Origin: Paenibacillus sabinae T27
Lineage (GTDB): Bacteria; Bacillota; Bacilli; Paenibacillales; Paenibacillaceae
Length of the DNA stretch: 64,000 nucleotides
Direction of reading: 5' to 3'
NCBI RefSeq assembly: GCF_000612505.1
Contig: NZ_CP004078.1
Coordinates: 3,697,252 to 3,761,251, forward strand
Below the pieces are notes generated by a model. The model saw only the letters and a list, made by a program, of their open reading frames with translations. It ran no database searches and was not told the origin of the DNA. Both the position numbers and the translations under genes were made by a program. Below, piece after piece: positions 1 through 8,691 of this stretch; the first letter of the stretch is position 1; each line of letters starts with the position of its first letter.

Positions 1-355
1 CCCTCAAAAGTCGGGATACCGCTTCCTTTTCCTCTGTTTCATTTGCTCCGGAACTAATAATGACATCATAGCCCGAATCCCTGGCTTGCTTGACAATTCC
101 GCGGATCATCTCTATGTAGAAGGAATTTGAGAACGATTCCTCCGAAATTTGCGGGAGGACCACACAGATGCTTCCAGTAGTTTTGGAGACCAGATTCTTC
201 GCTACAAGGTTCGGCTGGAAGTTCATTTCCTCCATAACTCTCCTGACTCGTTTAACGGTTTCCTTAGGGGTTGCCGGATGGCCCGATAAGACCCTGGACA
301 CAGTTGCGGAGGAGACACCGGCTCTTTTTGCCACATCCTTGATTTTGTAAACCAT
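1..355 (-). CDS. LacI-family transcriptional regulator (partial, C-terminus beyond window)
   Basis: Only the N-terminal part, about 118 residues, is in the window. The reading frame runs from an ATG at 355 leftwards and stays open to base 1. Residues 2-25 form the LacI helix-turn-helix (VYKIKDVAKRAGVSSATVS, then RVLSGHP), followed by a hinge region (FQPNLVAKNL) and the start of the periplasmic-binding-like sensor domain (SICVVLPQ). LacI-family proteins bind palindromic operators and respond to sugars or HPr. The gene starts 24 bases after the GH13 gene and in the same direction, so it is probably the last member of the sugar operon and may regulate it. The effector cannot be told because the ligand domain is cut off. 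Confidence 0.9.
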   Translation of the reverse strand, partial: MVYKIKDVAKRAGVSSATVSRVLSGHPATPKETVKRVRRVMEEMNFQPNLVAKNLVSKTTGSICVVLPQISEESFSNSFYIEMIRGIVKQARDSGYDVIISSGANETEEKEAVSRLLR

Positions 356-378
356 AATAGTCACCTTTAGTCCCTGGG

Positions 379-1662
379 CTAGGCTTCAAAAATAACAGGC
401 CGTCCTTGAATGCGGATTCTGCCGGAATCCGCTTCAACAGATTGACCATCCAGCAAATTGAGATAATTTCCATTGGGAATTGAAACTTTAACATTGCTGA
501 TTTCACTGTTTAACGGAAAAATACCGACCAGCAGTTGACCTTCCTGCTCATAAGTACCGACAACGGTCTCGCTGTTCCGACTTACCTCCAGGAAGTAATT
601 CCCTTCAGCCACAATCTTTTTCTTCTTAATAGAATACAGACGCTGTAGCAGCAGGCTTATATCATAATTGGTGTTCCAATCTACTTTATCGTAATCAAAC
701 AGGCTCGGGGCATGTTCATTTTCCCTTTCCTGCCCGGCGTAGATTAGCATAACTCCTTTTTGGAAATAGGCGAACGCCGTCCAGTTAATCAGATCACTTC
801 GATTGCTGAATTTGAACTTTGCCCTTTCCTGATCGTGATTCTCCAGGTATCGGAGCTTGATATAATTTGCCGGATAGATGCAGTCCTGCAAATTCAGCGC
901 ATCGACATAAGTACTAAGGGGGATCATGCCGGTTCTATATTTCGTTTTCAAATCTTCCACATCATAGTCGTAAGTGATATCGAATGCCTGATACACTTCA
1001 TTATCCGACAGCGCCGTGAAATTCCGGCTACGCAGATCCCGGACAAACTCTGGATAGACGGATTCCGCCAGCCAAATGCATCCGGGTCGGATCCTTTCAA
1101 CTGCCTCCCTCGCCTGAATCCAGAATTCTAGCGGTACCAGGGAAGCCACATCACAGCGAAATCCGTCGACAATCTCCGCCCACATGCATAGAGTCTCAAT
1201 TAGATAATCCCAGAGCCGCTTATTTCCGTAATCCAGATCCACCACATCTGACCAATCGCCCACTTTGTTTCCCCTGTTGCCGTCCTCCTGCTTATAAAAG
1301 AATTCTGGATGATGCTCCGTCAACCATGAATCCGGTGAGGTATGATTGTAGACCACATCAATCATGCATTTCATGTCCCGCTTGTGGATTTCCTCCACCA
1401 GATGGATAAACTCTTCTTTTGTGCCGTATTCAGGATTAACCTCCCGGTAATTCTGAATGGCATACGGAGAGCCCTGCCTGCCCTTTCTGCTCTCCTTTCC
1501 GATAGGGTGAATGGGCAGCAGCCACAGAATATCTGCTCCGAGTGCCTGGATGCGGTCTAGGTCTCCCTCGAGCGCCTGAAAGGTTCCTGCTTCCGTATGG
1601 TTTCTTACAAAAACTGAATAGATCACTTGATTTCTTAGAGCAATATCAGATTGACCAGCCAT
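379..1662 (-). CDS. GH13 (alpha-amylase family) glycoside hydrolase, cytoplasmic, copy 1
   Basis: A GH13 TIM-barrel enzyme of 427 residues expected to act on alpha-glucosidic bonds. The four GH13 regions are visible: DVVYNH (residues 102-107), GFRCDVA with nucleophile D171, WLAES with acid/base E200, and ENHDQ with D277. There is no signal peptide, so it acts in the cytoplasm, presumably on sugars brought in by the adjacent transporter. The frame is open further upstream, but the ATG at 1662 has a good ribosome site (GGGGAG, 7 nt spacing) and gives exactly the length of its paralogue at 10856-12139, which also aligns without gaps in the N-terminal half. It follows two permease genes and precedes a LacI regulator. 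Substrate specificity cannot be read from the sequence. Confidence 0.9.
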   Translation of the reverse strand: MAGQSDIALRNQVIYSVFVRNHTEAGTFQALEGDLDRIQALGADILWLLPIHPIGKESRKGRQGSPYAIQNYREVNPEYGTKEEFIHLVEEIHKRDMKCMIDVVYNHTSPDSWLTEHHPEFFYKQEDGNRGNKVGDWSDVVDLDYGNKRLWDYLIETLCMWAEIVDGFRCDVASLVPLEFWIQAREAVERIRPGCIWLAESVYPEFVRDLRSRNFTALSDNEVYQAFDITYDYDVEDLKTKYRTGMIPLSTYVDALNLQDCIYPANYIKLRYLENHDQERAKFKFSNRSDLINWTAFAYFQKGVMLIYAGQERENEHAPSLFDYDKVDWNTNYDISLLLQRLYSIKKKKIVAEGNYFLEVSRNSETVVGTYEQEGQLLVGIFPLNSEISNVKVSIPNGNYLNLLDGQSVEADSGRIRIQGRPVIFEA

Positions 1663-1705
1663 AATTGCACTCCCCTTTATTCCGATTATTTTATTTTTCA
1701 ATAAA

Positions 1706-2599
1706 TTATTCTTTAACCGATCCTACAACAATGCCTGTGATGAAGTATTTTTGCAAAGCAGGATAGATCAGCAGCAATGGAATAACGGCAACCACAATTT
1801 TCGCCGCATTCAAATTCCGGTTGGAGACCTCCGTGGCGTTCGCCAGCGTTCCTGCACTGACGCCTGATTTCAACATATCCGCAATACTGACATTCAAAGC
1901 CTGGATGTAGGTCATTAGTGGATAGTTACTGACTTTAGTCATATAAATTAACCCGCCAAAAAAGTCATTCCAGCTCCCCACGATACTGAACAGCGCGACA
2001 GTAGCCAGGGATGGGACCGAGATGGGAATAAATACTCTCAGCAAAACCTGCAGCTGGCCCGCTCCGTCAATCACTGCCGCTTCCTCTAAAGCTTTGGGCA
2101 CGCCAATGAAAAAGTTCATCACTAAAATCACGCTGAAGATCGGTACCGCTGCCGGAAGCACAAGAGCCCATACCGTATTCAGCAGATGCAACTCCTTCAC
2201 AATAAGATAACTGGGAATCATACCACCGCTAAAAAGCATGGCAAAGATGATAATATTCATGTATATATTTCTGCCCTTGAATTCTTTACTTGACTTAGAC
2301 AGCGGATAGGCCATCAAGATAATTAGAACCATATTCAGAATAAGCGTCAGAACAACTCGGAGTACGGATATTCCGAAAGACCGCCAGAACTGGCTGTCTT
2401 CAATAATTCGTCGGTAGGCCGCTGTCGTAAATTTGACAGGAAGCAGTCCAACAGCGTTCGCGGATACCGCATCGCTGCTACTGAAGGAGATAGCGACTAT
2501 ATTCCACAGGGGAAGCAGACAAATCAGGGCCAATAAGATGACGACGGCATAAATGATAAAGCGGCCTAAGCGGCCTTTAAAGCCTGCATATTGTACCAT
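1706..2599 (-). CDS. Carbohydrate ABC transporter permease, LplC/YtcP type
   Basis: Inner-membrane permease of a CUT1 sugar importer, 297 residues. It has about six hydrophobic segments, the first at residues 13-35. The cytoplasmic EAA loop that docks the ATPase reads EEAAVIDGAG at about residues 167-176, followed by the family's IPISVPSLATVALF helix. It pairs with the permease gene 13 bases upstream, and downstream is the GH13 gene. No ATP-binding subunit is encoded nearby. In Bacillota such transporters usually share an MsmX-type ATPase, so this is an inference for the missing subunit. The C-terminal sequence (GIVVGSVKE) is typical of the MalG/LplC half. Confidence 0.92.
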   Translation of the reverse strand: MVQYAGFKGRLGRFIIYAVVILLALICLLPLWNIVAISFSSSDAVSANAVGLLPVKFTTAAYRRIIEDSQFWRSFGISVLRVVLTLILNMVLIILMAYPLSKSSKEFKGRNIYMNIIIFAMLFSGGMIPSYLIVKELHLLNTVWALVLPAAVPIFSVILVMNFFIGVPKALEEAAVIDGAGQLQVLLRVFIPISVPSLATVALFSIVGSWNDFFGGLIYMTKVSNYPLMTYIQALNVSIADMLKSGVSAGTLANATEVSNRNLNAAKIVVAVIPLLLIYPALQKYFITGIVVGSVKE

Positions 2600-2612
2600 A
2601 GCTTCAAGCCTC

Positions 2613-3530
2613 CTAGAATATTTTCCGGTCCGTATATTTTTTCGCCAGAGCGTTGGCGGACAGTAATAGAACGATGCCTATCACTGATTTAAATAAGCCC
2701 ACGGCTGTACCAAAGCTGTACTGCCGCCCCACTAAACCGATTCGATATACATAGGTATCCAGGATATCCCCTGTTTCATAAACAATCGGATTATACAAGT
2801 TGTAGATCTGGTCAAACCCTGCACTTAAGATATTGGTAAGACTCATGACACCCATTAAAAGGATGATCGGAAGCATGCCTGGCAGAGTGATATGCCAGAT
2901 TCTTCTCCACCAGCTTGCACCGTCAATACCGGCTGCTTCATGGAGTCCCGGATCAATGCTTGTGATTGCAGCCAGGTAGACAATCGAGCTATACCCGAAT
3001 TCCTTCCATACATCTGTGCCAATGATTAACGGCTGGAACCATGTATTGCTTCCAAGAAAATTGATTTTGTCGAGTCCCATGAAAGACATCATCTGATTTA
3101 CGCTTCCATCCAGGTTGAACATATTGATCACTACGGAAGCGAGGACAACCCAGGAAAGAAAGTGCGGTAAATATACAATGGTTTGAACATATTTTTTCAG
3201 AAACTTTACCCGGATTTCATTTAAGAGAATGGAAAAAACAATCGCCATTAAGGTCCCCAAAAGAATTTTGCCCAGGGCAATTACCAGAGTGTTGCTGATA
3301 ACCTGAGCAATATCCGGCAGCTGGAACATATACCTGAAATGCTTCAGCCCTACAAATTTGGAATGGAACATACCTTTTGCCGGAATATAGTTCTGAAATG
3401 CCATTATTATGCCTGCCATCGGAATATAACTGAAGACCAGAAGAAACAGCATTCCCGGAAGCATCATTAAGTGGTATACACTTCCATTGCCCGTTAACCG
3501 TTTAGTTTTTTTACTTGGTAGTTGCTTCAT
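2613..3530 (-). CDS. Carbohydrate ABC transporter permease, LplB type
   Basis: First permease of the heterodimer, 305 residues. It has the LplB-family N-terminal signature (YHLMMLPGMLFLLVFSYIPM, then FQNYIPAKGMF) and an EAA loop HEAAGIDGASWWRRIWHITL near residues 198-217. Six membrane segments can be drawn. It lies between the solute-binding protein gene (79 bases upstream, separated by a strong hairpin) and its partner permease (13 bases downstream), the usual SBP-permease-permease order. The reading frame starts at an ATG after a purine-rich GGAGC site. The family imports oligosaccharides or their uronic-acid derivatives; the exact substrate is unknown. Confidence 0.92.
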   Translation of the reverse strand: MKQLPSKKTKRLTGNGSVYHLMMLPGMLFLLVFSYIPMAGIIMAFQNYIPAKGMFHSKFVGLKHFRYMFQLPDIAQVISNTLVIALGKILLGTLMAIVFSILLNEIRVKFLKKYVQTIVYLPHFLSWVVLASVVINMFNLDGSVNQMMSFMGLDKINFLGSNTWFQPLIIGTDVWKEFGYSSIVYLAAITSIDPGLHEAAGIDGASWWRRIWHITLPGMLPIILLMGVMSLTNILSAGFDQIYNLYNPIVYETGDILDTYVYRIGLVGRQYSFGTAVGLFKSVIGIVLLLSANALAKKYTDRKIF

Positions 3531-3551
3531 ATTCGGCTCCTTCCAAAAGAA

Positions 3552-3590
3552 GAAACGGGTGTGTCGTCCCCTCAGGACGGCACACGTTTC
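3552..3590 (-). terminator. Intercistronic hairpin between binding protein and permeases
   Basis: On the minus strand GAAACG and CGTTTC close a long stem with inner CGTCC/GGACG pairing, starting 20 bases after the stop of the binding-protein gene and followed by TTCTTTT. Such hairpins usually cause partial termination or protect the upstream mRNA, which would give more binding protein than permease. That role is inferred. Confidence 0.55.
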
Positions 3591-3609
3591 ACTTTTCTTT
3601 TTTCAGCTT

Positions 3610-5334
3610 TTATTGTTGTTCTGCCTGGATTTCTTTCGTAATCTGATCTCCGCCCTGACTCTTCCAATTCTTCACGAAAGTATCAAAATAGCTGAGAGGC
3701 TCCGCCCCCGTGATAATTTTGATAAAGCTTTCTTGTTCGAGCTTGGCAAGATTGGCCCAGGATTGCTTCATACTCTCGGTGGACCCAGAGAAAGCAGGGG
3801 TGGTCCAGTTAAATTTATTGTCCTTCGTTAGTTTATCAATCAGGCTAACGCCCTTCATCCGCGAATGATATTTCGACCAATCTGCAACATCTGCTTTATC
3901 CGGATCTGCCATGTAATTTTTTACATTTTCAATAACATTTTTAGATTCTGTAGTCCGCACTTCATCCATACTGATCTCGTCCTTGGCACCGCGCGAGATA
4001 TCCGAATAATCATCCAGCAAGGAGGTAGCCGAGAGTACTTCAATGTTGAAGGGTCTGGCGGAGCCGTCTACAGCATCCTTCTGATACTTTGCAACTTCAG
4101 GCATGGTCGTCTCGACATTTTTATCATTGGCCAACGTGTCATAGAAAAGATTAAGTATTTTAATCGCTAATTCTGGATGTTCATAACCCTTTCTTACCAC
4201 GATGAATTGCCCGTTTGGGTTAGCATGGGCTACATTCACTTTGCCGTTCGCATCTTCAAGCGCATAAGCTGAGAAGACAGCCTTGCTGTCCATTTGCTTG
4301 ACTGCGCTTAAGCCCCAGTCTGGAATATGCCAAGGTCCAAAGAGAATCCCCGTCTGTCCGTTCGTAAGAAGAGCCGTGATCTCATCCCAAGTTCTTGTTC
4401 CAAACTGCGGATCAATAATGCCTTTCTTAAACCAGTCCGCCATGATTCCCAATGCCTCTTTTGTACCTTCCGTAGTGGAACCATATACAATATTGCCATC
4501 CTCTCCTTTCAGCCAATATTGAGGGAAGGCATTATAGATCCCCGCTATTGCGGACATTGTATGCGAAGAGCTACCATAGTCTGCTGAATTCAAATAATTT
4601 ACAAACGGAATTCCTACTGGCTTGCCTGTATGCCCAGGGTCTTTATCCACAAATGCCTTGGCAGTCGCCTCTAGTTCATCCAGGGTAATGCCACCGCTTC
4701 CATCACTATCAAGCTTGATACCAAGCGTATCCAGCCAATCCTGACGAACCCAAATCATAGCAGGTGCAGAGTCAACAGATGTTGCCGGAAGAGCCATTAA
4801 ACGGCCATCAACACTTGCATTTCCAAGCGCTCTCCCCTCAAAAGAATCATAGATTTTCTTAATATTATCAGTAGCATATTGGTCATACACGTCGGTCAAA
4901 TCCTCAATCAGATCATTATCTACCAATTCTTGTAGTTCAGATTTGGAATTAATACGCATCATATCCGGCAGTTCCCCGGAAGCGATTGCAAGAGAAACCT
5001 GTCTGTCATAGGCTTCATCCTTGCTTTCAAATGTATCCTTAATCGTTACATTTAATTTGTCTTTTACCAATCGTGTATACGCATTGTTCTCATACGTATC
5101 GCCCTCCGGTAGTTTGGGGTTCGAGGTTGTAACCCGGCCCATGCTCACGGTTATACCATCCTTATAGGCACCGAGCGGATCTGCTGTCGCTGCCGCTTCA
5201 GCATTATTCCCCTTATTCTGTTCGTTAGTTGAAGTGGCGTTATCGGATGAATTGCTGCATGCCACCATAGAAACTACCATTGCCGCAGAAATGGATAAGA
5301 CTCCAAGGTGCTTAAACAAGTCTTTGCTTTTCAT
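3610..5334 (-). CDS. Extracellular solute-binding lipoprotein (LplA type) with an EF-hand-like loop
   Basis: Lipid-anchored sugar-binding protein of 574 residues that would deliver substrate to the two downstream permeases. A signal peptide ends in a lipobox (SMVAC, Cys26), followed by a Ser/Asn/Thr/Ala-rich linker. The body matches the large CUT1 binding proteins (IWVRQDWLDTLG, YWLKGEDGNIVYGSTTEG), and the C-terminus reads SYFDTFVKNWKSQGGDQIT. Residues 209-220 form a perfect 12-residue EF-hand-type calcium loop (DSDGSGGITLDE). It is paralogous to the next upstream gene (5612-7258), especially over the last 40 residues. The ribosome site AAAAGGGG lies 9 bases before the ATG. A TATAAT box about 35 bases upstream suggests its own promoter, perhaps activated by the YesN-type regulator. 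Confidence 0.92.
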   Translation of the reverse strand: MKSKDLFKHLGVLSISAAMVVSMVACSNSSDNATSTNEQNKGNNAEAAATADPLGAYKDGITVSMGRVTTSNPKLPEGDTYENNAYTRLVKDKLNVTIKDTFESKDEAYDRQVSLAIASGELPDMMRINSKSELQELVDNDLIEDLTDVYDQYATDNIKKIYDSFEGRALGNASVDGRLMALPATSVDSAPAMIWVRQDWLDTLGIKLDSDGSGGITLDELEATAKAFVDKDPGHTGKPVGIPFVNYLNSADYGSSSHTMSAIAGIYNAFPQYWLKGEDGNIVYGSTTEGTKEALGIMADWFKKGIIDPQFGTRTWDEITALLTNGQTGILFGPWHIPDWGLSAVKQMDSKAVFSAYALEDANGKVNVAHANPNGQFIVVRKGYEHPELAIKILNLFYDTLANDKNVETTMPEVAKYQKDAVDGSARPFNIEVLSATSLLDDYSDISRGAKDEISMDEVRTTESKNVIENVKNYMADPDKADVADWSKYHSRMKGVSLIDKLTKDNKFNWTTPAFSGSTESMKQSWANLAKLEQESFIKIITGAEPLSYFDTFVKNWKSQGGDQITKEIQAEQQ

Positions 5335-5534
5335 AAGTTCGTCCCCTTTTATTATCGTTTAGTACCTCTTGATTATAAGAGAAGGAATAGAGAAGGCAGG
5401 ATAGAGGTAATACCCTTGATAGGTTAGAGAAATGAGCACAAATTGCAGTCTCAAAAGGGCAGGAACACGAACACTTCAGCCATCTGTCCCCCTTCTTACT
5501 GTGCATATCTCTAACTTTACAAGTCTGATAAAAT

Positions 5535-5576
5535 TAAAAAAGTCGCTAAACACTGTCAACGCCTTGTGTTTGCGAC
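5535..5576 (-). terminator. Rho-independent terminator after second binding-protein gene
   Basis: Minus strand: GTCGC-AAACAC pairs with GTGTTT-A-GCGAC (one bulged base), 12-nt loop, then a run of six T. It follows the stop at 5612 by about 35 bases and separates the kinase-regulator-binding protein unit from the binding protein-permease-GH13 unit. Confidence 0.8.
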
Positions 5577-5611
5577 ATTTTTAGAATTTCCTTTTAGTTT
5601 TTAATCTGCCC

Positions 5612-7258
5612 TCATTGCAAGCTTTGGGCAACCTCATTTGTGATTTTTTCGCCCCCCTGTTCTTTCCACATCTGTACGAACTGATCAAAGGATTCAATAG
5701 ACGCAGAACCTAGAATGATTTTTAAGAAGGCTTCATTCTCCATTTTGGATAATGTCCTCCAAGCTTTTTCGGCCGTTACAGAACGTGTATAAGTCAGACT
5801 TTCTATTCTGTTAAGATTTGGATCTGAAAAGTTTCTGCCGCCAACAAGCAGGGAATATGCACGCATGAAACTTTCATCACCCTGATTCCAATATTGGATA
5901 TCGAGTTTAGTATAAGGCTCCAGTTTGGCCTTTTTAATGGAAAGCACGCTGTTTCTAAGCAGCTTATACTCAGGCCTATCCATAAAATCCTCCGGTTGCT
6001 TGCTGCCCGCGAGTATTTGCTGCACTGCCTCAGCTTCATAGGCAGCCTCATCCACCGGAGCAAAAAAGTTGCGGATCAGCATGAATTCATTTCCGTATTC
6101 CGGCTCATCTCTGAAATAAAGATTATTCATCTTAATTGCAGCCTCCGGATGCGCATACCCTTTGCGTACAACCAGAAATGAGTCGGAAGGGTTGGAGACC
6201 TTAATGTTATACTTCCCGTCTGCATCAAGAGGCAGAGCGTAGGCCTGCCAGTTGGCTCTCGGGTCATTTTCCCAGGCGCTTGGCAAGGGCCAATATCCTC
6301 CATAGAAACCTTCAAAAAACATTCCTGCTTTTCCGTTAACCACAACTTCTTCAGCTGCTTTACGGGTTCCCAATTGGGGGTCAATCAAACCCTTGGCGTA
6401 CATGTCACTCAGCAGGGCCAGAGCATTTTTTGTTTCCGGCAGGGTGGAACCATAAACCGGCATGCCATCCGCTCCTTTTAGCCAATATCCGGGATACGCA
6501 CCAAAAGCAGAAAAAAGGGGTGTTAAATCAAAGGCAAATGAACCGCCATTAAAATCATTATATAACCCTGTATTTGCGGCTAAGCCAATGGTGTCCGCTT
6601 TGCCGTTCGCATCCGGGTCCTGTTCCACAAACGCTTTTGCTACCTGTTCCAGTTCACTTATCGATCTAGGAGGTGCCAGTCCAAGCTTGTCCAACCAATC
6701 CTGACGAATCCACAGCATGCTGAAATCTTCCGTTGCAACAGATGGAACAGCCATCATCTTTCCGTTAAAGGTAACTTGATCCATAGCAAGTCCCTTGGTA
6801 CTATCAATAATTTTCTTTATTTCGGGCGAAGCAAACGTATTGTACACCTCTGTCAAATCCTCAAGCTCGCCCGCTTTCACCATCTGATTAAGCTGTTCAC
6901 GGCCCACGATCTCTGCATCTGGCAGATCATTGCTGGCAATGGCCAAGTCTATCTTCTGGTCAAAGTTCTCCTTGGAGACCATCCAGGCAATCTTAAGCTC
7001 TATGTTGAGCTTCTCCTTCATCGCGGTTCTCCAAGGATTGTTTCCGAGCGTATTTCCTTGAACTGACCTCATGCTGGGGTCTACAGTATATCCCAAAGAA
7101 ATAGTAACCGGTTCAGAGTACTTAGCAAAGGGAAGTGCTACCGAAGTTTGTTTCGGGTTTTCATTTGAAGCCTGTTGATCCGATGGATGCGGATGATTGA
7201 AGCATGCTGTCAGTATGAATATGGAAACGGCAAGAACCGTTGCGACCTTCCTTATCAT
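5612..7258 (-). CDS. Extracellular solute-binding lipoprotein, second copy in cluster 1
   Basis: CUT1-type sugar-binding lipoprotein of 548 residues. The short signal peptide ends in lipobox LTAC (Cys19). Body motifs parallel those of the neighbouring binding protein: LWIRQDWLDKLGL, YWLKGADGMPVYGSTLPET, and the ending SFDQFVQMWKEQGGEKITNE. A calcium-type loop (DPDANGKADTIG) sits where the neighbour has its EF-hand. The gene starts 23 bases after the response-regulator stop, so kinase, regulator and this protein form one unit closed by the terminator at 5535-5576. This position suggests it could be a sensing partner of the kinase instead of, or besides, a transport subunit. That is inference; the alternative is a simple duplicate. 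Confidence 0.9.
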   Translation of the reverse strand: MIRKVATVLAVSIFILTACFNHPHPSDQQASNENPKQTSVALPFAKYSEPVTISLGYTVDPSMRSVQGNTLGNNPWRTAMKEKLNIELKIAWMVSKENFDQKIDLAIASNDLPDAEIVGREQLNQMVKAGELEDLTEVYNTFASPEIKKIIDSTKGLAMDQVTFNGKMMAVPSVATEDFSMLWIRQDWLDKLGLAPPRSISELEQVAKAFVEQDPDANGKADTIGLAANTGLYNDFNGGSFAFDLTPLFSAFGAYPGYWLKGADGMPVYGSTLPETKNALALLSDMYAKGLIDPQLGTRKAAEEVVVNGKAGMFFEGFYGGYWPLPSAWENDPRANWQAYALPLDADGKYNIKVSNPSDSFLVVRKGYAHPEAAIKMNNLYFRDEPEYGNEFMLIRNFFAPVDEAAYEAEAVQQILAGSKQPEDFMDRPEYKLLRNSVLSIKKAKLEPYTKLDIQYWNQGDESFMRAYSLLVGGRNFSDPNLNRIESLTYTRSVTAEKAWRTLSKMENEAFLKIILGSASIESFDQFVQMWKEQGGEKITNEVAQSLQ

Positions 7259-7281
7259 CGCTCTCCCTCTTTTCGGTTCAT

Positions 7282-8691
7282 CTAACTCTGTGGCGCATTT
7301 CGGTTGGCCTGCCGATATTCACTTGGAAGCATACCGGTAAGTTCGCGGAACGTCCTGCTGAAATATTTTTCATCGGCATATCCGGTCTGTTCGGCAATCC
7401 ATGCCACATTATGTTTCGTGTTAAGCAAGTATTCCTTGGCTTTTTCAATTCGGATTGAGCGGGAATATTCATTGAAGGTCTTGCCCATCAAATCTTTGAA
7501 ACATTGACTGAAATAATTTCGACTGATATTAAAACGCAGGGACAATTCCGCGGCGGTAAATGCTTGATTCATTTCGCTGCGCATAATCAATACAGCTTTT
7601 CTTACACAATCGACAATCTCCGGTGAATAAACCGTGCGTTCGGCCGCTTTTCGAATCGTCTCCCGAGTCTGATCCATCCATTGCCTAACCTGATGCCAGG
7701 AATGGAAGTTGTGGATCATAGCAATTTTACCTATCTTCGTGTATGCAAATAAATGATTCCATTCCATCACCAGAGAGTAGAGCACGCCCATCAGCTGGCT
7801 TTTATTTAGTCTGGCAGACTTAAGATCCAGTAGAAGCTGCTCATAAACAGTATCATTATAGGACCACGGGGCGGAAATCCAAATCTCCTTGATCTTGTTT
7901 ACATCTTCATCCTTCGTTTCTGCCGGCTGCTTAATATCCTCTGTCATAGAAACCGAAACGAAGGGACGATCCGGAGAGTACTCGTAAAACAATACTTTTG
8001 TATAGTCCAGAATCCATGTCTGAATTTCTTTCCAGGTCAAGTTATAAATATCCTGCAGAACGAGCAGTGATCCTTCTGGCACCGCAGGTACAAGCTCGGA
8101 CAGCTTCGCACCTAATTCATCAGATTTACTCTTTGGAGCGGCCCAGAGCATACAATTGCGTTCGACCTCTAATTGTACTTCTTCCAGATGCAGTTCAAAT
8201 TCATCGGCCCAGCACTGGTGTGATTCATGGTCCATGGACTGCAGCACAAAGGCCTGTTCATAGCGAGTGTTCACATCATCCAAATGGATCTTTTTCCGAT
8301 TCAGTTCCATCATATTCTGCATACGGTCCGTTATCCGCCCAAGAACCTCTTCGAACTGCTCCTTCTCTAGCTGTACTTTGGCGATATAGTCAATGGCACC
8401 AAGCCTAAGCGCTTCTTGAATGTAGTCGAAATCCTGATGCAGCGTCAATACAACGATATGGAGGCGGGGATAACGCTGCCTGGCATGTCTCATCAGTTCA
8501 ATTCCTGACATTACCGGCATCCCCAAATCGGTCAACAGCAAGTCAACCTGCTGAGTTTCCATAAACTCCAAAGCTTTTCCTCCGTTGCCGGCTTCACCTA
8601 CAACCTGCATTCCAAATTCATTCCAGGGCATTGCTGAGATTAGCCCTTTGCGGACTAACTTGTCGTCATCGACGATTAGAACGTTGATCAT
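7282..8691 (-). CDS. AraC-type response regulator (YesN family)
   Basis: Response regulator of 469 residues. Its N-terminal receiver domain has acidic DDD at 8-10, phospho-acceptor D55 (LLTDLGMP) and conserved K105 (YIAKVQ). A long middle region of about 230 residues has no recognised motif. A C-terminal AraC double helix-turn-helix covers about residues 365-463 (FTAAELSLRFNISRNYFSQC; VAWIAEQTGYADEKYFSRTF). It is co-translated with the kinase gene, with which it overlaps by 4 bases. The pair most likely activates the transporter operon downstream. The ligand is unknown, and family members typically respond to oligosaccharides. Confidence 0.93.
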   Translation of the reverse strand: MINVLIVDDDKLVRKGLISAMPWNEFGMQVVGEAGNGGKALEFMETQQVDLLLTDLGMPVMSGIELMRHARQRYPRLHIVVLTLHQDFDYIQEALRLGAIDYIAKVQLEKEQFEEVLGRITDRMQNMMELNRKKIHLDDVNTRYEQAFVLQSMDHESHQCWADEFELHLEEVQLEVERNCMLWAAPKSKSDELGAKLSELVPAVPEGSLLVLQDIYNLTWKEIQTWILDYTKVLFYEYSPDRPFVSVSMTEDIKQPAETKDEDVNKIKEIWISAPWSYNDTVYEQLLLDLKSARLNKSQLMGVLYSLVMEWNHLFAYTKIGKIAMIHNFHSWHQVRQWMDQTRETIRKAAERTVYSPEIVDCVRKAVLIMRSEMNQAFTAAELSLRFNISRNYFSQCFKDLMGKTFNEYSRSIRIEKAKEYLLNTKHNVAWIAEQTGYADEKYFSRTFRELTGMLPSEYRQANRNAPQS

